64,000 nucleotides of DNA from Solidesulfovibrio carbinoliphilus subsp. oakridgensis (GTDB taxonomy: Bacteria > Desulfobacterota > Desulfovibrionia > Desulfovibrionales > Desulfovibrionaceae): the NCBI RefSeq assembly GCF_000177215.2, contig NZ_CM001368.1, forward strand, positions 3,479,625 through 3,543,624. Reading direction: 5' to 3'. The notes beneath the pieces are model-generated. The model worked only from the letters and a program-made list of their open reading frames with translations. It searched no databases and was not told where the DNA came from. Positions 50,695-59,600 of the stretch are shown in pieces; positions within the stretch are counted from its first letter, which is position 1; every line of letters starts with the position of its first letter. The position numbers were made by a program, and so were the translations under genes.

Positions 50695-51960
50695 ATGGCG
50701 ACAGAGCGACGGGAGGGGAGGGATTACGAGTTGCGGGTGCGGGATTTTCCCGTGGGCGCGCAGATGCTCTTTGTGGCCTTCGGGGCCCTGGTGCTGGTGC
50801 CGCTTCTGACGGGGCTCAATCCCAACGTGGCTCTTTTCTGCGCCGGCCTCGGCACGCTCCTTTACCAGGTGCTGACCAAGTTCCGCATTCCGATCTTTCT
50901 CGGCTCGTCTTTCGCCTTCATCGCGCCGATCATGTACTGCGTGAAGACCTACGGCGTGCCGGCCACCATGGGGGCGCTCGCCGCAGTGGGCGTGGTCTAC
51001 GGCCTGGCCGCGCTCCTTATCAAGTGGCGCGGGGTGGGCATCCTGTCGCGGCTGTTGCCGACCATCGTCACCGGGCCGGTCATCATGGTGATCGGGCTTA
51101 TTCTGGCCCCGGTCGGGGTCTACATGGCCATGGGCCGCACGGGCGACGGCGCGGCGGTCCTTTTCCCCCAGCCCGTGGCCATGGGCGTGTCGCTTTTCTC
51201 CCTGGCCGTGACCGTGCTGGTGGCCATTTACGGCCGGGGGATGCTGCGGCTGGTGCCGATTTTGTGCGGCATCGGGGCCGGGTACGCGGCCAGCCTCTTT
51301 CTGGGGCTGGTCGATTTCGGGCCGGTGGCGGCCGCGCCGTGGTTCGCGGTGCCGTCGTTCGTCGGGCCTTCCTTCAATCTGGACGCCATCCTGGTCGTGG
51401 TGCCGGTGGCCATTGCCCCGATCATCGAGCATTTCGGCGGGGTCATCGCCATCGGCCAGGTGACGGGCCGCAACTACCTGGAGAATCCGGGCGTGCACCG
51501 GTCGCTGCTCGGCGACGGGGTGGCCACGGCCCTGGCCGGGTGCCTGGGCGGTCCGCCGCTGACGACCTACGCCGAGGTCACGGGCGCGGTGGCCCTGACC
51601 CGGATCTACAATCCGGCCCTTATGACCTGGGCGGCGGTCACGGCCGCGTGCCTGGCGTTTGTCGGCAAGCTCGGGGCCCTGCTCCAGACCATCCCGACGC
51701 CGGTCATGGGCGGCATCATGCTGCTTCTCTTTGGCACCATCATGGTGGTCGGGCTCAACTCCCTGGTGCGCGAGGGCGCGGACCTGATGGAGCCGCGCAA
51801 CATGGTGATCGTGGCCCTGATCATCGTCCTTGGCATGGGCAAGATGGTCTTTTCCCTGGGCGGCGTGCACCTGGAAGGCATCGGCCTGGCCGGCGTGGCC
51901 GGGGTGGTCCTCAATTTCCTTCTGCCGCAACCGAAGCGGCAGGCGGACCGGACGCCGTAG
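50695..51960 (+). CDS. uraA: Uracil/xanthine permease (NCS2 family)
   Basis: A 421-residue inner-membrane transporter with about 12-14 helices. NCS2 motifs are present: FRIPIFLGSSFAFIAP in the helix 3 region, VPVAIAPIIEHFGGVIAIGQVTG (substrate-binding Glu region), GDGVATALAGCLGGPPLTTYAEVTGAVALT and PTPVMGGIMLLLFGTI. Proximity to upp supports uracil as substrate, with proton symport. AGGGAGG precedes the ATG. It ends in a good terminator at 51987. Confidence 0.92.
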   Translation: MATERREGRDYELRVRDFPVGAQMLFVAFGALVLVPLLTGLNPNVALFCAGLGTLLYQVLTKFRIPIFLGSSFAFIAPIMYCVKTYGVPATMGALAAVGVVYGLAALLIKWRGVGILSRLLPTIVTGPVIMVIGLILAPVGVYMAMGRTGDGAAVLFPQPVAMGVSLFSLAVTVLVAIYGRGMLRLVPILCGIGAGYAASLFLGLVDFGPVAAAPWFAVPSFVGPSFNLDAILVVVPVAIAPIIEHFGGVIAIGQVTGRNYLENPGVHRSLLGDGVATALAGCLGGPPLTTYAEVTGAVALTRIYNPALMTWAAVTAACLAFVGKLGALLQTIPTPVMGGIMLLLFGTIMVVGLNSLVREGADLMEPRNMVIVALIIVLGMGKMVFSLGGVHLEGIGLAGVAGVVLNFLLPQPKRQADRTP

Positions 51961-51986
51961 GCAAGGCGGGGCATCCGGTCGCCAAG

Positions 51987-52020
51987 CGCCCGTCCGCCCG
52001 GAGAGGCGGGCGGGCGTTTT
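51987..52020 (+). terminator. Intrinsic terminator of the uracil permease gene
   Basis: A 12-bp stem with one wobble pair (51987-51998 with 52005-52016), followed by TTTT, 26 bases after the stop. Confidence 0.8.
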
Positions 52021-52098
52021 GCGTTTGCGGAAACGGGGAGGGGAAGCTGCTTTCGGCACGCGCCATGCAAAGCAAGAAGGCAACCGGAGGTAAACACC

Positions 52099-52200
52099 AT
52101 GTCCGTTGAAAAAATCTTCCTGGTTTCCCTGGTGGTTATGTTCTGCTTTGCCCTCTCCCGCCTGGCCGACGCGGTTATGAAAACCAAACAGGCCGATTAA
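52099..52200 (+). CDS. 33-residue membrane peptide
   Basis: A short open frame with ATG, strong GGAGG eight bases upstream and TAA stop. The peptide begins MSVEKIFLVSLVVMFCFALS and ends MKTKQAD. This is one hydrophobic helix (residues 6-20) followed by a charged tail with Asp, Arg and Lys. It sits between the permease terminator and a GC-rich hairpin at 52228, so it could be its own small transcript. Small single-helix proteins of this kind often modulate a transporter or kinase; the partner here is unknown. Confidence 0.6.
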   Translation: MSVEKIFLVSLVVMFCFALSRLADAVMKTKQAD

Positions 52201-52227
52201 GAAATTCAGAAAGACTCCCTCCCTCGC

Positions 52228-52262
52228 CGCAACCGGCCGGACGGGACCCCCGGCCGGTTGCG
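52228..52262 (+). terminator. Hairpin after the small membrane peptide gene
   Basis: A perfect 13-bp stem (52228-52240 with 52250-52262, loop ACGGGACCC), 27 bases after the stop and without a T-run. The rest of the gap to 52924 has no gene I can support; TATAAC at 52697 is a possible -10 box for the exopolysaccharide operon, without a clear -35. Confidence 0.55.
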
Positions 52263-52924
52263 GACAGCGTTCCCGCCGTTCCCCGCCTCGAAAAGGCACC
52301 CCAATTTCCGACGTTCCTTGTCTGGGATCTGAAGGTCGCGCATCTCCGGGCATCCCTGGAAAAGGGACCCGACCCCGAAGGGCGCCGCGGGCCACGGCCG
52401 CCGGCCGAAGCCGGCGACGGCCCGATGCGGCGTTTTTTCGCCGTTGGAGCCGCCTCTCCCCGGTCCGTGGATATTCGCAGGTAATCGCCTGGCCGGTCGG
52501 CGGAAGTCCGTCCCGGGCCAAGGATGCCGACCCCGGCCGCCTGGGGCGAAGCGGGCAACGCCGGGCGCGATCCCTGGTCCCCGTTTTGCAGCATGAGCCG
52601 AAAATCGGATTTCTTTCCAATGGGGTGGGGCCGCAGGGGCGGTTTTGAAAGGATGCGGGCAGATGTCCGGGCGGACCCCGCCGAAGCATTCCTGACTATA
52701 ACGGGAACGTTTCCCAAAGCATTTTCTCCGGAGGGCGTGGTCGGGCCGGAGGCGTCGGCCGCCACGGTCCGGCGCGGCCGCCGCGACGCGCGCCGGGAGA
52801 CGCCTGTTGTCCGCTATGAATGAATAACAAAATGAAACGCCAGGACCCAGGCGGCCAGGCCGGGCCGGGATGCGGATCCGGCGCCGGGCACCCGACACCC
52901 CCCACGCAGGGAGGCAAGACGAAC

Positions 52925-54592
52925 ATGGAAGTATTCCCCAAAGAAAACCCGGATCGCCGTTTCCTCCCGGACCTGCCTTCCAAGAACGCCACGCGCCGCC
53001 AGCACGATACGCGCTACATTTCAGAAGGCCGGGCCGACGTCTATTCCGTGGACGGCAAGTACCGGTACTGTTCCGGCAAGGTCGTGAACGTGTCCGAGGG
53101 CGGCATGCTCCTGGACGCCGACCGGTCCCTGCACGTCGGGGACACGGTGATGCTGCGGTTTTTCCTGAGCGCCGGCACCATGCCCGAAGGCTACGAGTCG
53201 TTCGTGAAGCTGCCGGCCAGGGTGGTGCGGGTGGATGGTTCCACCCGGCAGGTGGCCCTGCGGTTTGAAAAAAGCATCACCGAGTATTTCAAGCGCAAAA
53301 GGTGGCGCTCCTTCGAGGCCTCCTCGCTCCTTGGCATCCTGCTCGCCCTGGTCGGGGTCTGGTTCATCAAGAAGGAGAGCATCTTCTACTTCTGGTTCGA
53401 CGTGCCGGTCTTCCTGTACGGGCTGTGCGCGCTGTTCTACCTCCTGTCCCGGTTCTTCTTCGCGGCCCTGTACCGGCCCTATCCCGTGGACCCGGGCTAC
53501 AAGCCGGCCGTCAGTGTCGTCATCCCCTGCTTCAACGAGGAAGTCTGGATCGAAAAGACCATCCGCGGCTGCCTCAACCAGAACTACCCCGAGGAGCTTC
53601 TGGAAGTGATCGTGGTGGACGACGGCAGTTCGGACGGTTCGGTGGCCGTGTTGGAAAGGGTTCAGCGCAAGGTGTTCGAAGAGGTCGGGGAGCGGCTTTT
53701 CGTCCACGTGTTCCCGGAGAACCGGGGCAAGCGCCACGCCATGGCCGAGGGTGCCCGACGGGCCAAGGGCGAAGTGGTGGTCTTCGTCGATTCCGACAGC
53801 TTCCTGCAGCCCGATTCCATCCTCCAGATCGTCCAGCCGCTCAAGAACCCGAAAATCGGGGCCGCCACCGGCCGGTGCGAAGTGGAAAACAAGTGGACCA
53901 ACACGCTCACCCGGATGCAGGCCGTGCGCTACTTCATCGGATTTCGCATCTTCAAGGCGGCCGAGAGCATCTTCGACGCGGTCACCTGCCTGTCCGGGCC
54001 CCTGGCCGCCTACCGTAAGGACGTGCTCCTGCGCTACCTGGGCGCCTGGGTCAACCAGCGCTACCTGGGCCAGCCCGCCACCTTCGGCGACGACAGGAGC
54101 CTGACCAACTACGTCCTTGGCAGCCACTACGCCGTCTACCAGCACACGGCCATCACCCACACCATCGTGCCCTCGACCTACCGGCAGTTCTATATCCAGC
54201 AGATGCGCTGGAAGCGGTCGTGGTTGCGCGAGAGCCTTCGGGCCGCGCTTTTCATGTGGTACAAGGAGCCCTTCATGGCCATCTCCTTCTACCTGGGGGT
54301 GATCCTGCCGCTCCTGGCCCCGGTGGTGGTGCTGCGGGCCTTTGTCTTCGTGCCGGCGGCCTACGGCGTGTGGCCGACCATGTACGTGGCCGGCGTCTTT
54401 TTCATGAGCATGCTCATGTGCACCTCCTATCTTCTCATCAAGCGGTCCAACCTCTGGCTCTACGGCGTGCCATTCTGCTTCTTCTACCTCTTCGTGCTCC
54501 TGTGGCAGATCGTCTGGGCCGTGTTGACCTTCTGGAAATCGGAATGGGGAACCCGGGCCTCCAAGCATGACAAGAGCCCGAGCATGGGCTGA
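52925..54592 (+). CDS. PilZ-domain processive glycosyltransferase (family 2, exopolysaccharide synthase)
   Basis: A 555-residue inner-membrane protein. Residues 20-120 are a PilZ-like domain, with an arginine motif RRQHDTRY and NVSEGG (N55-x-S57-x-x-G60). Two membrane helices follow (about 138-190). The GT2 domain has VVDDGSSDGS, the metal-binding VFVDSDSFLQPDS, the catalytic GDDRSLTNYVLG and QQMRWKRSW (QxxRW). About four C-terminal helices form the export pore. This is the hyaluronan synthase/PgaC/NodC architecture. PilZ implies c-di-GMP control, but the first motif has four rather than three residues between the arginines. The start is ATG 52925 after GGGAGG; it is the first gene of the locus. 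Confidence 0.9.
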   Translation: MEVFPKENPDRRFLPDLPSKNATRRQHDTRYISEGRADVYSVDGKYRYCSGKVVNVSEGGMLLDADRSLHVGDTVMLRFFLSAGTMPEGYESFVKLPARVVRVDGSTRQVALRFEKSITEYFKRKRWRSFEASSLLGILLALVGVWFIKKESIFYFWFDVPVFLYGLCALFYLLSRFFFAALYRPYPVDPGYKPAVSVVIPCFNEEVWIEKTIRGCLNQNYPEELLEVIVVDDGSSDGSVAVLERVQRKVFEEVGERLFVHVFPENRGKRHAMAEGARRAKGEVVVFVDSDSFLQPDSILQIVQPLKNPKIGAATGRCEVENKWTNTLTRMQAVRYFIGFRIFKAAESIFDAVTCLSGPLAAYRKDVLLRYLGAWVNQRYLGQPATFGDDRSLTNYVLGSHYAVYQHTAITHTIVPSTYRQFYIQQMRWKRSWLRESLRAALFMWYKEPFMAISFYLGVILPLLAPVVVLRAFVFVPAAYGVWPTMYVAGVFFMSMLMCTSYLLIKRSNLWLYGVPFCFFYLFVLLWQIVWAVLTFWKSEWGTRASKHDKSPSMG

Positions 54593-54645
54593 GCCCACGG
54601 ACACGGCAGGCCCCGGACCCGACTCGCAGCCACCGGACGGACACC

Positions 54646-56616
54646 ATGAGAAAATTCTTCCGCTACCTCTTCCAGTACGCCATCCTCGCCGCCTTTGCCT
54701 CGTTCGTCTACCAGACGGCCTTCAGGCGCGACACGGCCCCGGTCCACGACCGGGCCCTGTGGAGCCAGCGCGACGGGTTCGTGGCCATTTCCTATTCCGG
54801 CATCACCCTCGACGGCCAGGGCGGCCTGGCCGTCGGCAAGGACACCCTGCGCCAGCACCTCGAAGCCCTGTCCCGGGCCGGCTACAAGACCGTGACCACC
54901 CGGGATGTCGTCGATTTCTACCAGGCAAACAAGCCCTTGCCGGACAAGGCCCTCTACCTGATGTTCGAGGGCGGCCGCAAGGACAGCGTGCTTTTCAGCC
55001 AGCCCGTCCTGACCGCGGTGGGGTACAACGCGGCGCTCTACCTCTTTGCCGATCGCCTGAAGGGCTGGAACCGTTTCTTCGTGCGCGACGACGAGGTCAG
55101 GAAGGTGGCGGACAATCCCTTCTGGGACGTCAACGCCATGGGCTACCACTCCGGCCTCATCAACCAGACCGCGGACGGCCATTACGGCTATTTCCTGAGC
55201 GAATACCTGGCCGCGCCCGACGGCAAACCGGCCGAAACCCCGGAGGCCTTCGAGGCCCGGGTGGCCAGGGACTACAAACAGGCCTACCAGGCCATCGACG
55301 CCGCCACCGGCAAGCCGCCTTTGGGCTACCTCTTCATTCCGGCCAACACCCTGGGCGTGGGCCTGCCCGAACCCCTGGCCCGGCCCAACCAAAAGGCCCT
55401 CCAGGAAGACTTCGCCCTGGCCTTCACCCGGGTCGGCGAGACCTACAACCCCCGCGAGGCCGACTGCCGGGCCCTGACCCGGATGCAGGTCGGCCCGGAC
55501 TGGACCGCCGACCGGCTGCTCCTCGAAATCGGGTCCCGGATGCCCAAATCCCGTTTTCTCGACTTCGCGGCCTCGGTCAGCCAGGGGCTGTGGCAGGTGG
55601 GTGCGGGCGAGATCGCGGCCAAGGGGCCACGGCTCACCCTGGCCAACCCGGCCGGCAAGGACGGCTTCGCCCGGCTGCGCGGCTCCGAAGGCTTCGAGAA
55701 CTTCCGGTGCGAGGTGAAAGTCGACCCCTCCCCGGACGGGGCGAGCCTCATTTACCTGCGCTACCGCGACGCCGGCTCCTTCGTGCGCATCCAGACCACG
55801 GCCGACCGGGTGCTGGTCCAGGAGAAAAACGGTCCCTCGCTCAACACCATCTTCCAGTACGTCCTGCCCCTCGACCACACCGGCCCCGTGGCCTACGACT
55901 GCTGCGTCAAGAGCAACCGGCTGCTCCTGGCCGTGGACGGGGTGAACGTCAGCCCCTACCCCATCCCGCTGGCCGTCGGGACCAGCCGGGGCAGCTTCGC
56001 CCTGGGCTCGCTCGGGGACGGGGGGAGCCATGTGGCGTCGTTTGCCGACCTGCGCCTGGCCACCTTTCCGCCGCGCTGGGTGGAGGCCGGCCGGGTGGCC
56101 GACGTGCCCCTGGCCGAGGCCCGCACGCTTACCACCGTGGTCCTGCCGGCCGCCTCCCTGACGGCCGATCCCATAAACGACGCCGCCGCCCTGGTCTCCG
56201 TGGCATCGAGCGGCGTCACCGCCTTCCTCGACCTGCCGGACGCGGACGCGGCCAAGGTCGGGGAGATCGCGCACTTCGTGGCCAACGCCCCGGCCTCCCT
56301 GGTCTTTGCCAAGCTGCTGCACGGCTTCGTGCTGTCCCTGGACCGTTTCCCCGATCCCGCCGTCCTGGCCAAAACCATGGCCGACCTGCGCGCCCGGGGC
56401 CTGGCCGTGGCCCTGCGCCTGGGTCCGGCCGGGAAGGCCCGGCTGCTCGCCACCGATGTCGCCCTGGCTCCGGACTGGCTGCTCTTCGACCTGCCCCCGG
56501 CCGAGGGCGAGGACGACATGACGGTGCTCGAAAATCGCTTCGACAAGAGCCGCATGCTTTTCAGGGCCGCCACGCCCGACGACTCCACCGCTGTCTACTA
56601 CGACGTGAAGGGGTAG
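54646..56616 (+). CDS. Membrane-anchored polysaccharide deacetylase-like protein with inactive catalytic motif
   Basis: A 656-residue protein with one N-terminal helix (LFQYAILAAFASFVYQTAF) and a periplasmic body. Residues 45-300 follow the NodB/PgaB deacetylase pattern: FVAISYSGITLDG, DTLRQHLEALSRAGYKTVTTRDVVDFY, LPDKALYLMFEGG. The last segment is where active enzymes have TFDDG; here the metal Asp pair is Glu108-Gly109. The middle (about 310-475) resembles a concanavalin-like GH16/LamG or DUF1080 fold (SLIYLRYRDAGSFVRIQ). The C-terminal 150 residues are unassigned. It starts 53 bases after the synthase and ends four bases before the barrel protein, so it is part of the operon. It is probably a binding or scaffolding subunit rather than an enzyme. 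Confidence 0.75.
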   Translation: MRKFFRYLFQYAILAAFASFVYQTAFRRDTAPVHDRALWSQRDGFVAISYSGITLDGQGGLAVGKDTLRQHLEALSRAGYKTVTTRDVVDFYQANKPLPDKALYLMFEGGRKDSVLFSQPVLTAVGYNAALYLFADRLKGWNRFFVRDDEVRKVADNPFWDVNAMGYHSGLINQTADGHYGYFLSEYLAAPDGKPAETPEAFEARVARDYKQAYQAIDAATGKPPLGYLFIPANTLGVGLPEPLARPNQKALQEDFALAFTRVGETYNPREADCRALTRMQVGPDWTADRLLLEIGSRMPKSRFLDFAASVSQGLWQVGAGEIAAKGPRLTLANPAGKDGFARLRGSEGFENFRCEVKVDPSPDGASLIYLRYRDAGSFVRIQTTADRVLVQEKNGPSLNTIFQYVLPLDHTGPVAYDCCVKSNRLLLAVDGVNVSPYPIPLAVGTSRGSFALGSLGDGGSHVASFADLRLATFPPRWVEAGRVADVPLAEARTLTTVVLPAASLTADPINDAAALVSVASSGVTAFLDLPDADAAKVGEIAHFVANAPASLVFAKLLHGFVLSLDRFPDPAVLAKTMADLRARGLAVALRLGPAGKARLLATDVALAPDWLLFDLPPAEGEDDMTVLENRFDKSRMLFRAATPDDSTAVYYDVKG

Positions 56617-56620
56617 CGCC

Positions 56621-59600
56621 ATGTCCATCCGCACCTGCCTCCTCCTGGCGCTGCTGCTGGCCGCGCCCTCTCCCGTCCTGGCCGTCGAGGCCTCGGTCGT
56701 GACGCTTTTGCGCCAGTCCCAGCAGGCGGCGGCGCGCGGCCAGACGGACCAGGCCCTGGAAATGGTCGAACAGGCCCTGTCCCAGGACCCGGCCTATCCG
56801 CCGCTCTGGAACCAGAAGGCTTCGCTTTTGATCCGCAGGAAGGACTATGCCGGGGCACTGGACACCCTGGCCATTGCCCTCAAGGTCGAACCGGACAATG
56901 TCGAGACCAACATCCTGGAACTGACGGCGCTGTTGCGCCAGGACGAGCAGTCCGGCGGCAAGGAGCCGGCCCTTGGCCGCTACGTCTCGGGCCTCAAGGA
57001 AGACACGGCCGCGGCCCTGCTCCTCGATCTCCTGGCCCGGCCCGGGGCCAAGGCCGATCTGCGGCGTTTTCTCGGCGCCTGGCAGCCGGCCTCGGCCGAC
57101 GGCCGGCTTGTGGCCAGGCTGGCCGCCGGCTACGCCTCGGGCGATCCGGCCTCCCTGCGCGAACTGGCCGCCGCGCCGGCCGCCTCGTCCCGCACCGACG
57201 TGCTCGGCGCGCTTCAGTTTTTCGCCGGCAAGGCGATGCTGGCCGAACAGCGCCTGGATCTGGCCAGGGACCTGCTCGAGGGGGCGCTGGCCAACAACTA
57301 CGACCAGGTGGCCGTGGACGGCGAACTGGGCTGGGTCTACTACAATCAGGGCGACCCGGCCAAGGCGGCCGACCTGTGGGAAAAGGACTGGCGCAGCGCC
57401 CCCAACGTCGGCCTGTGGGCGAGCTGGATCGCCGGCGGCCGGCTGGCGGCCAAGGACTACAAGCGGGCCGCCGACTTCCTGGACAAAAGCCTCCAGTTCG
57501 ACCCGAAAAACCCGGTCCTCCAGGGCCAGTACCTGATGGCGCTCGATGCCTCGGGCCAGACCCAGGCGGCCGAGGCCTACGCCGGGCAGTTGCGCGGCGA
57601 GCCCGACCAGGACGGCCTCCATTTCGGCCTGGCCATGACCGCCTGGCACAAGGACGACTTTGCCGGCGCGGCCGAGGCCCTCGGCCGCATCCAGAACAGA
57701 AAGCCCTTCCGCGACCAGTTCGTCGACCTGGCCGACGCCATGGTGCGCCGCATCGGCAAGGGCGGCGACGCGGACAAGACCATCGCCGACGTGCGGGCCC
57801 TGGTCGAGGACATGGACATCAAGCCGGCCGTCATGCGCGACATCGGCTGGCGGCTGTGGGCGGCCGGCCGGGAGGTCCCGGCCCTGGCCTTCTGGAAGGA
57901 GTCGCTGGCCAGCAGCCTGCCGGCCAGCGATCCGCTGGTGGCCCGGGTCGTGCCCCTTCTGATCGAGACCGGCAGGACCGGCGAGGCCCTGGCCCTTTTG
58001 CGGACCAACGCCCCGGAAGTCACGCCCCTGGGCCTCGCCTGGTCCCTGGCTGCGGCCAACCGTTGGGACCTGGTCGGCAAGGTCCTGGCCGCCGGTCCGG
58101 CCGGCCCCTATCCGGACCTCCTTCTGGCCATGGCCGGCCTGCAAAACGGCCAGGCGCCCCTGGCCCTCGACAAGCTGCGCTCCCTGGCCGCCCTGCCGGC
58201 CGGCGGGCTCGGCCAGGCCCCGGTCACGGGGTTCAACGCCGACGGTCGGGTGGTGCGCGGCCTCCTGACCCCGGAACTCGGCCGGGAGCTGTATCTGCGC
58301 ATCGCACGGACCCTGGTCGCGGACCAGCTGGTGGACGGCTTTTTCTTTCTCACCCCCCCCGTCTGGGCCGCCGGCGTCCCGCCAAAGGCCCTGGGGCAGG
58401 TCCAGGCCGAGGCCGGCCGGGTCCTGTGGCGCGCGGGCAGGCTCGACGAGGCCGCCCGGTTCCTGGAAGCGGCTCTCTCCGCCGACCCGGCCCAGAACCA
58501 GGCCCGGCTCTACCTGGCCCTGGTCCGAAAGCGGCAAGGCCGGGCCGAGGAGGCCCAAAGGCTTCTGGCCGAGGCTCTTGCCAAGGCCTCGCCCGTTGAC
58601 CGCGAGTATGCCCTGGGTGAATTCGCCCTGGCCGACGGCGACGCGGCCGCGGCAGTGGCCCACTTCCAGGCCTGCCTGGCCCTGGCTCCGGCCGACGACC
58701 TCCTGCGCCTGCGTCTGATCGGCCTGCTCGTGGCCGAAAACCGCTTCGCCGAGGCCCGGGAATACGCCAAGTGGTACGAGGCCCGGGTGGCCAAAAACGA
58801 GCGGGCCCTTTTCAGCACCACGGCCGTGGTCCGGCTGGAACTCGGCGACGCGGCCGGGGCCGAGGCCCTCTATCGCCGGCTTTTGGCCGACAATCCGAAT
58901 TCCCAGGACTATCTGGCCGGCCTCGGCCGGGCCATGAACCGCCAGAACAAGTTCGACCAGACCGTGGCCGCCCTGTCCCCGGCCTACGCCGCCTCGGCCG
59001 ACCCGGCCCTCGGCGGGGTGGTGTGCGAGGCCTTGATGGCCCTTGGCGACTACCGGGAGGTGGTGCGCCAGGCCGAGATCGGGCTGGCCCGGCGGCCGGA
59101 CGACCGGGAGCTTTTGCGCGTCGCGGCCGAGGCTTCGGAATTCGCCAGGGATCTGGCCGGCAGCGAAGGCTATGTCCGCCGTTACCTGGCCCTGGACCCC
59201 GGTTCCCTGACCCTGCAGAACATGCTCGGCCGGCTGCTCCTCGACCAGGAGAAGTTCCCGGAGGCCAGGGAGCGGTTCGAGGCGCTCCTGGCCAAAAACC
59301 CGCGCCACCTGCCGTCCCTTCGCGGCCTTTTAAGCGTCTACCAGCTGACCGGGCAGGCCAGGGAGGCCTACGCGGTGGCCAAGGCGCTCTACGAAGCCGC
59401 CCCGGACGACGCCTCGGCCCGCATGAAGTTCGCCATCGCGGCTGCGGGCGAGCAGGATTTCCGGCCGGCCTATCCGACCCTGGAGAAGCTGCGGGCCTTC
59501 GGTCCGGGAAGCCCGGTCCTTTGCCTCTATTACAGCGACGTGCGCGACGCCGAGACGCCGGGCAAGGTCCGCCTGTCCCAGCTGGCCGACCACCTCCGGG

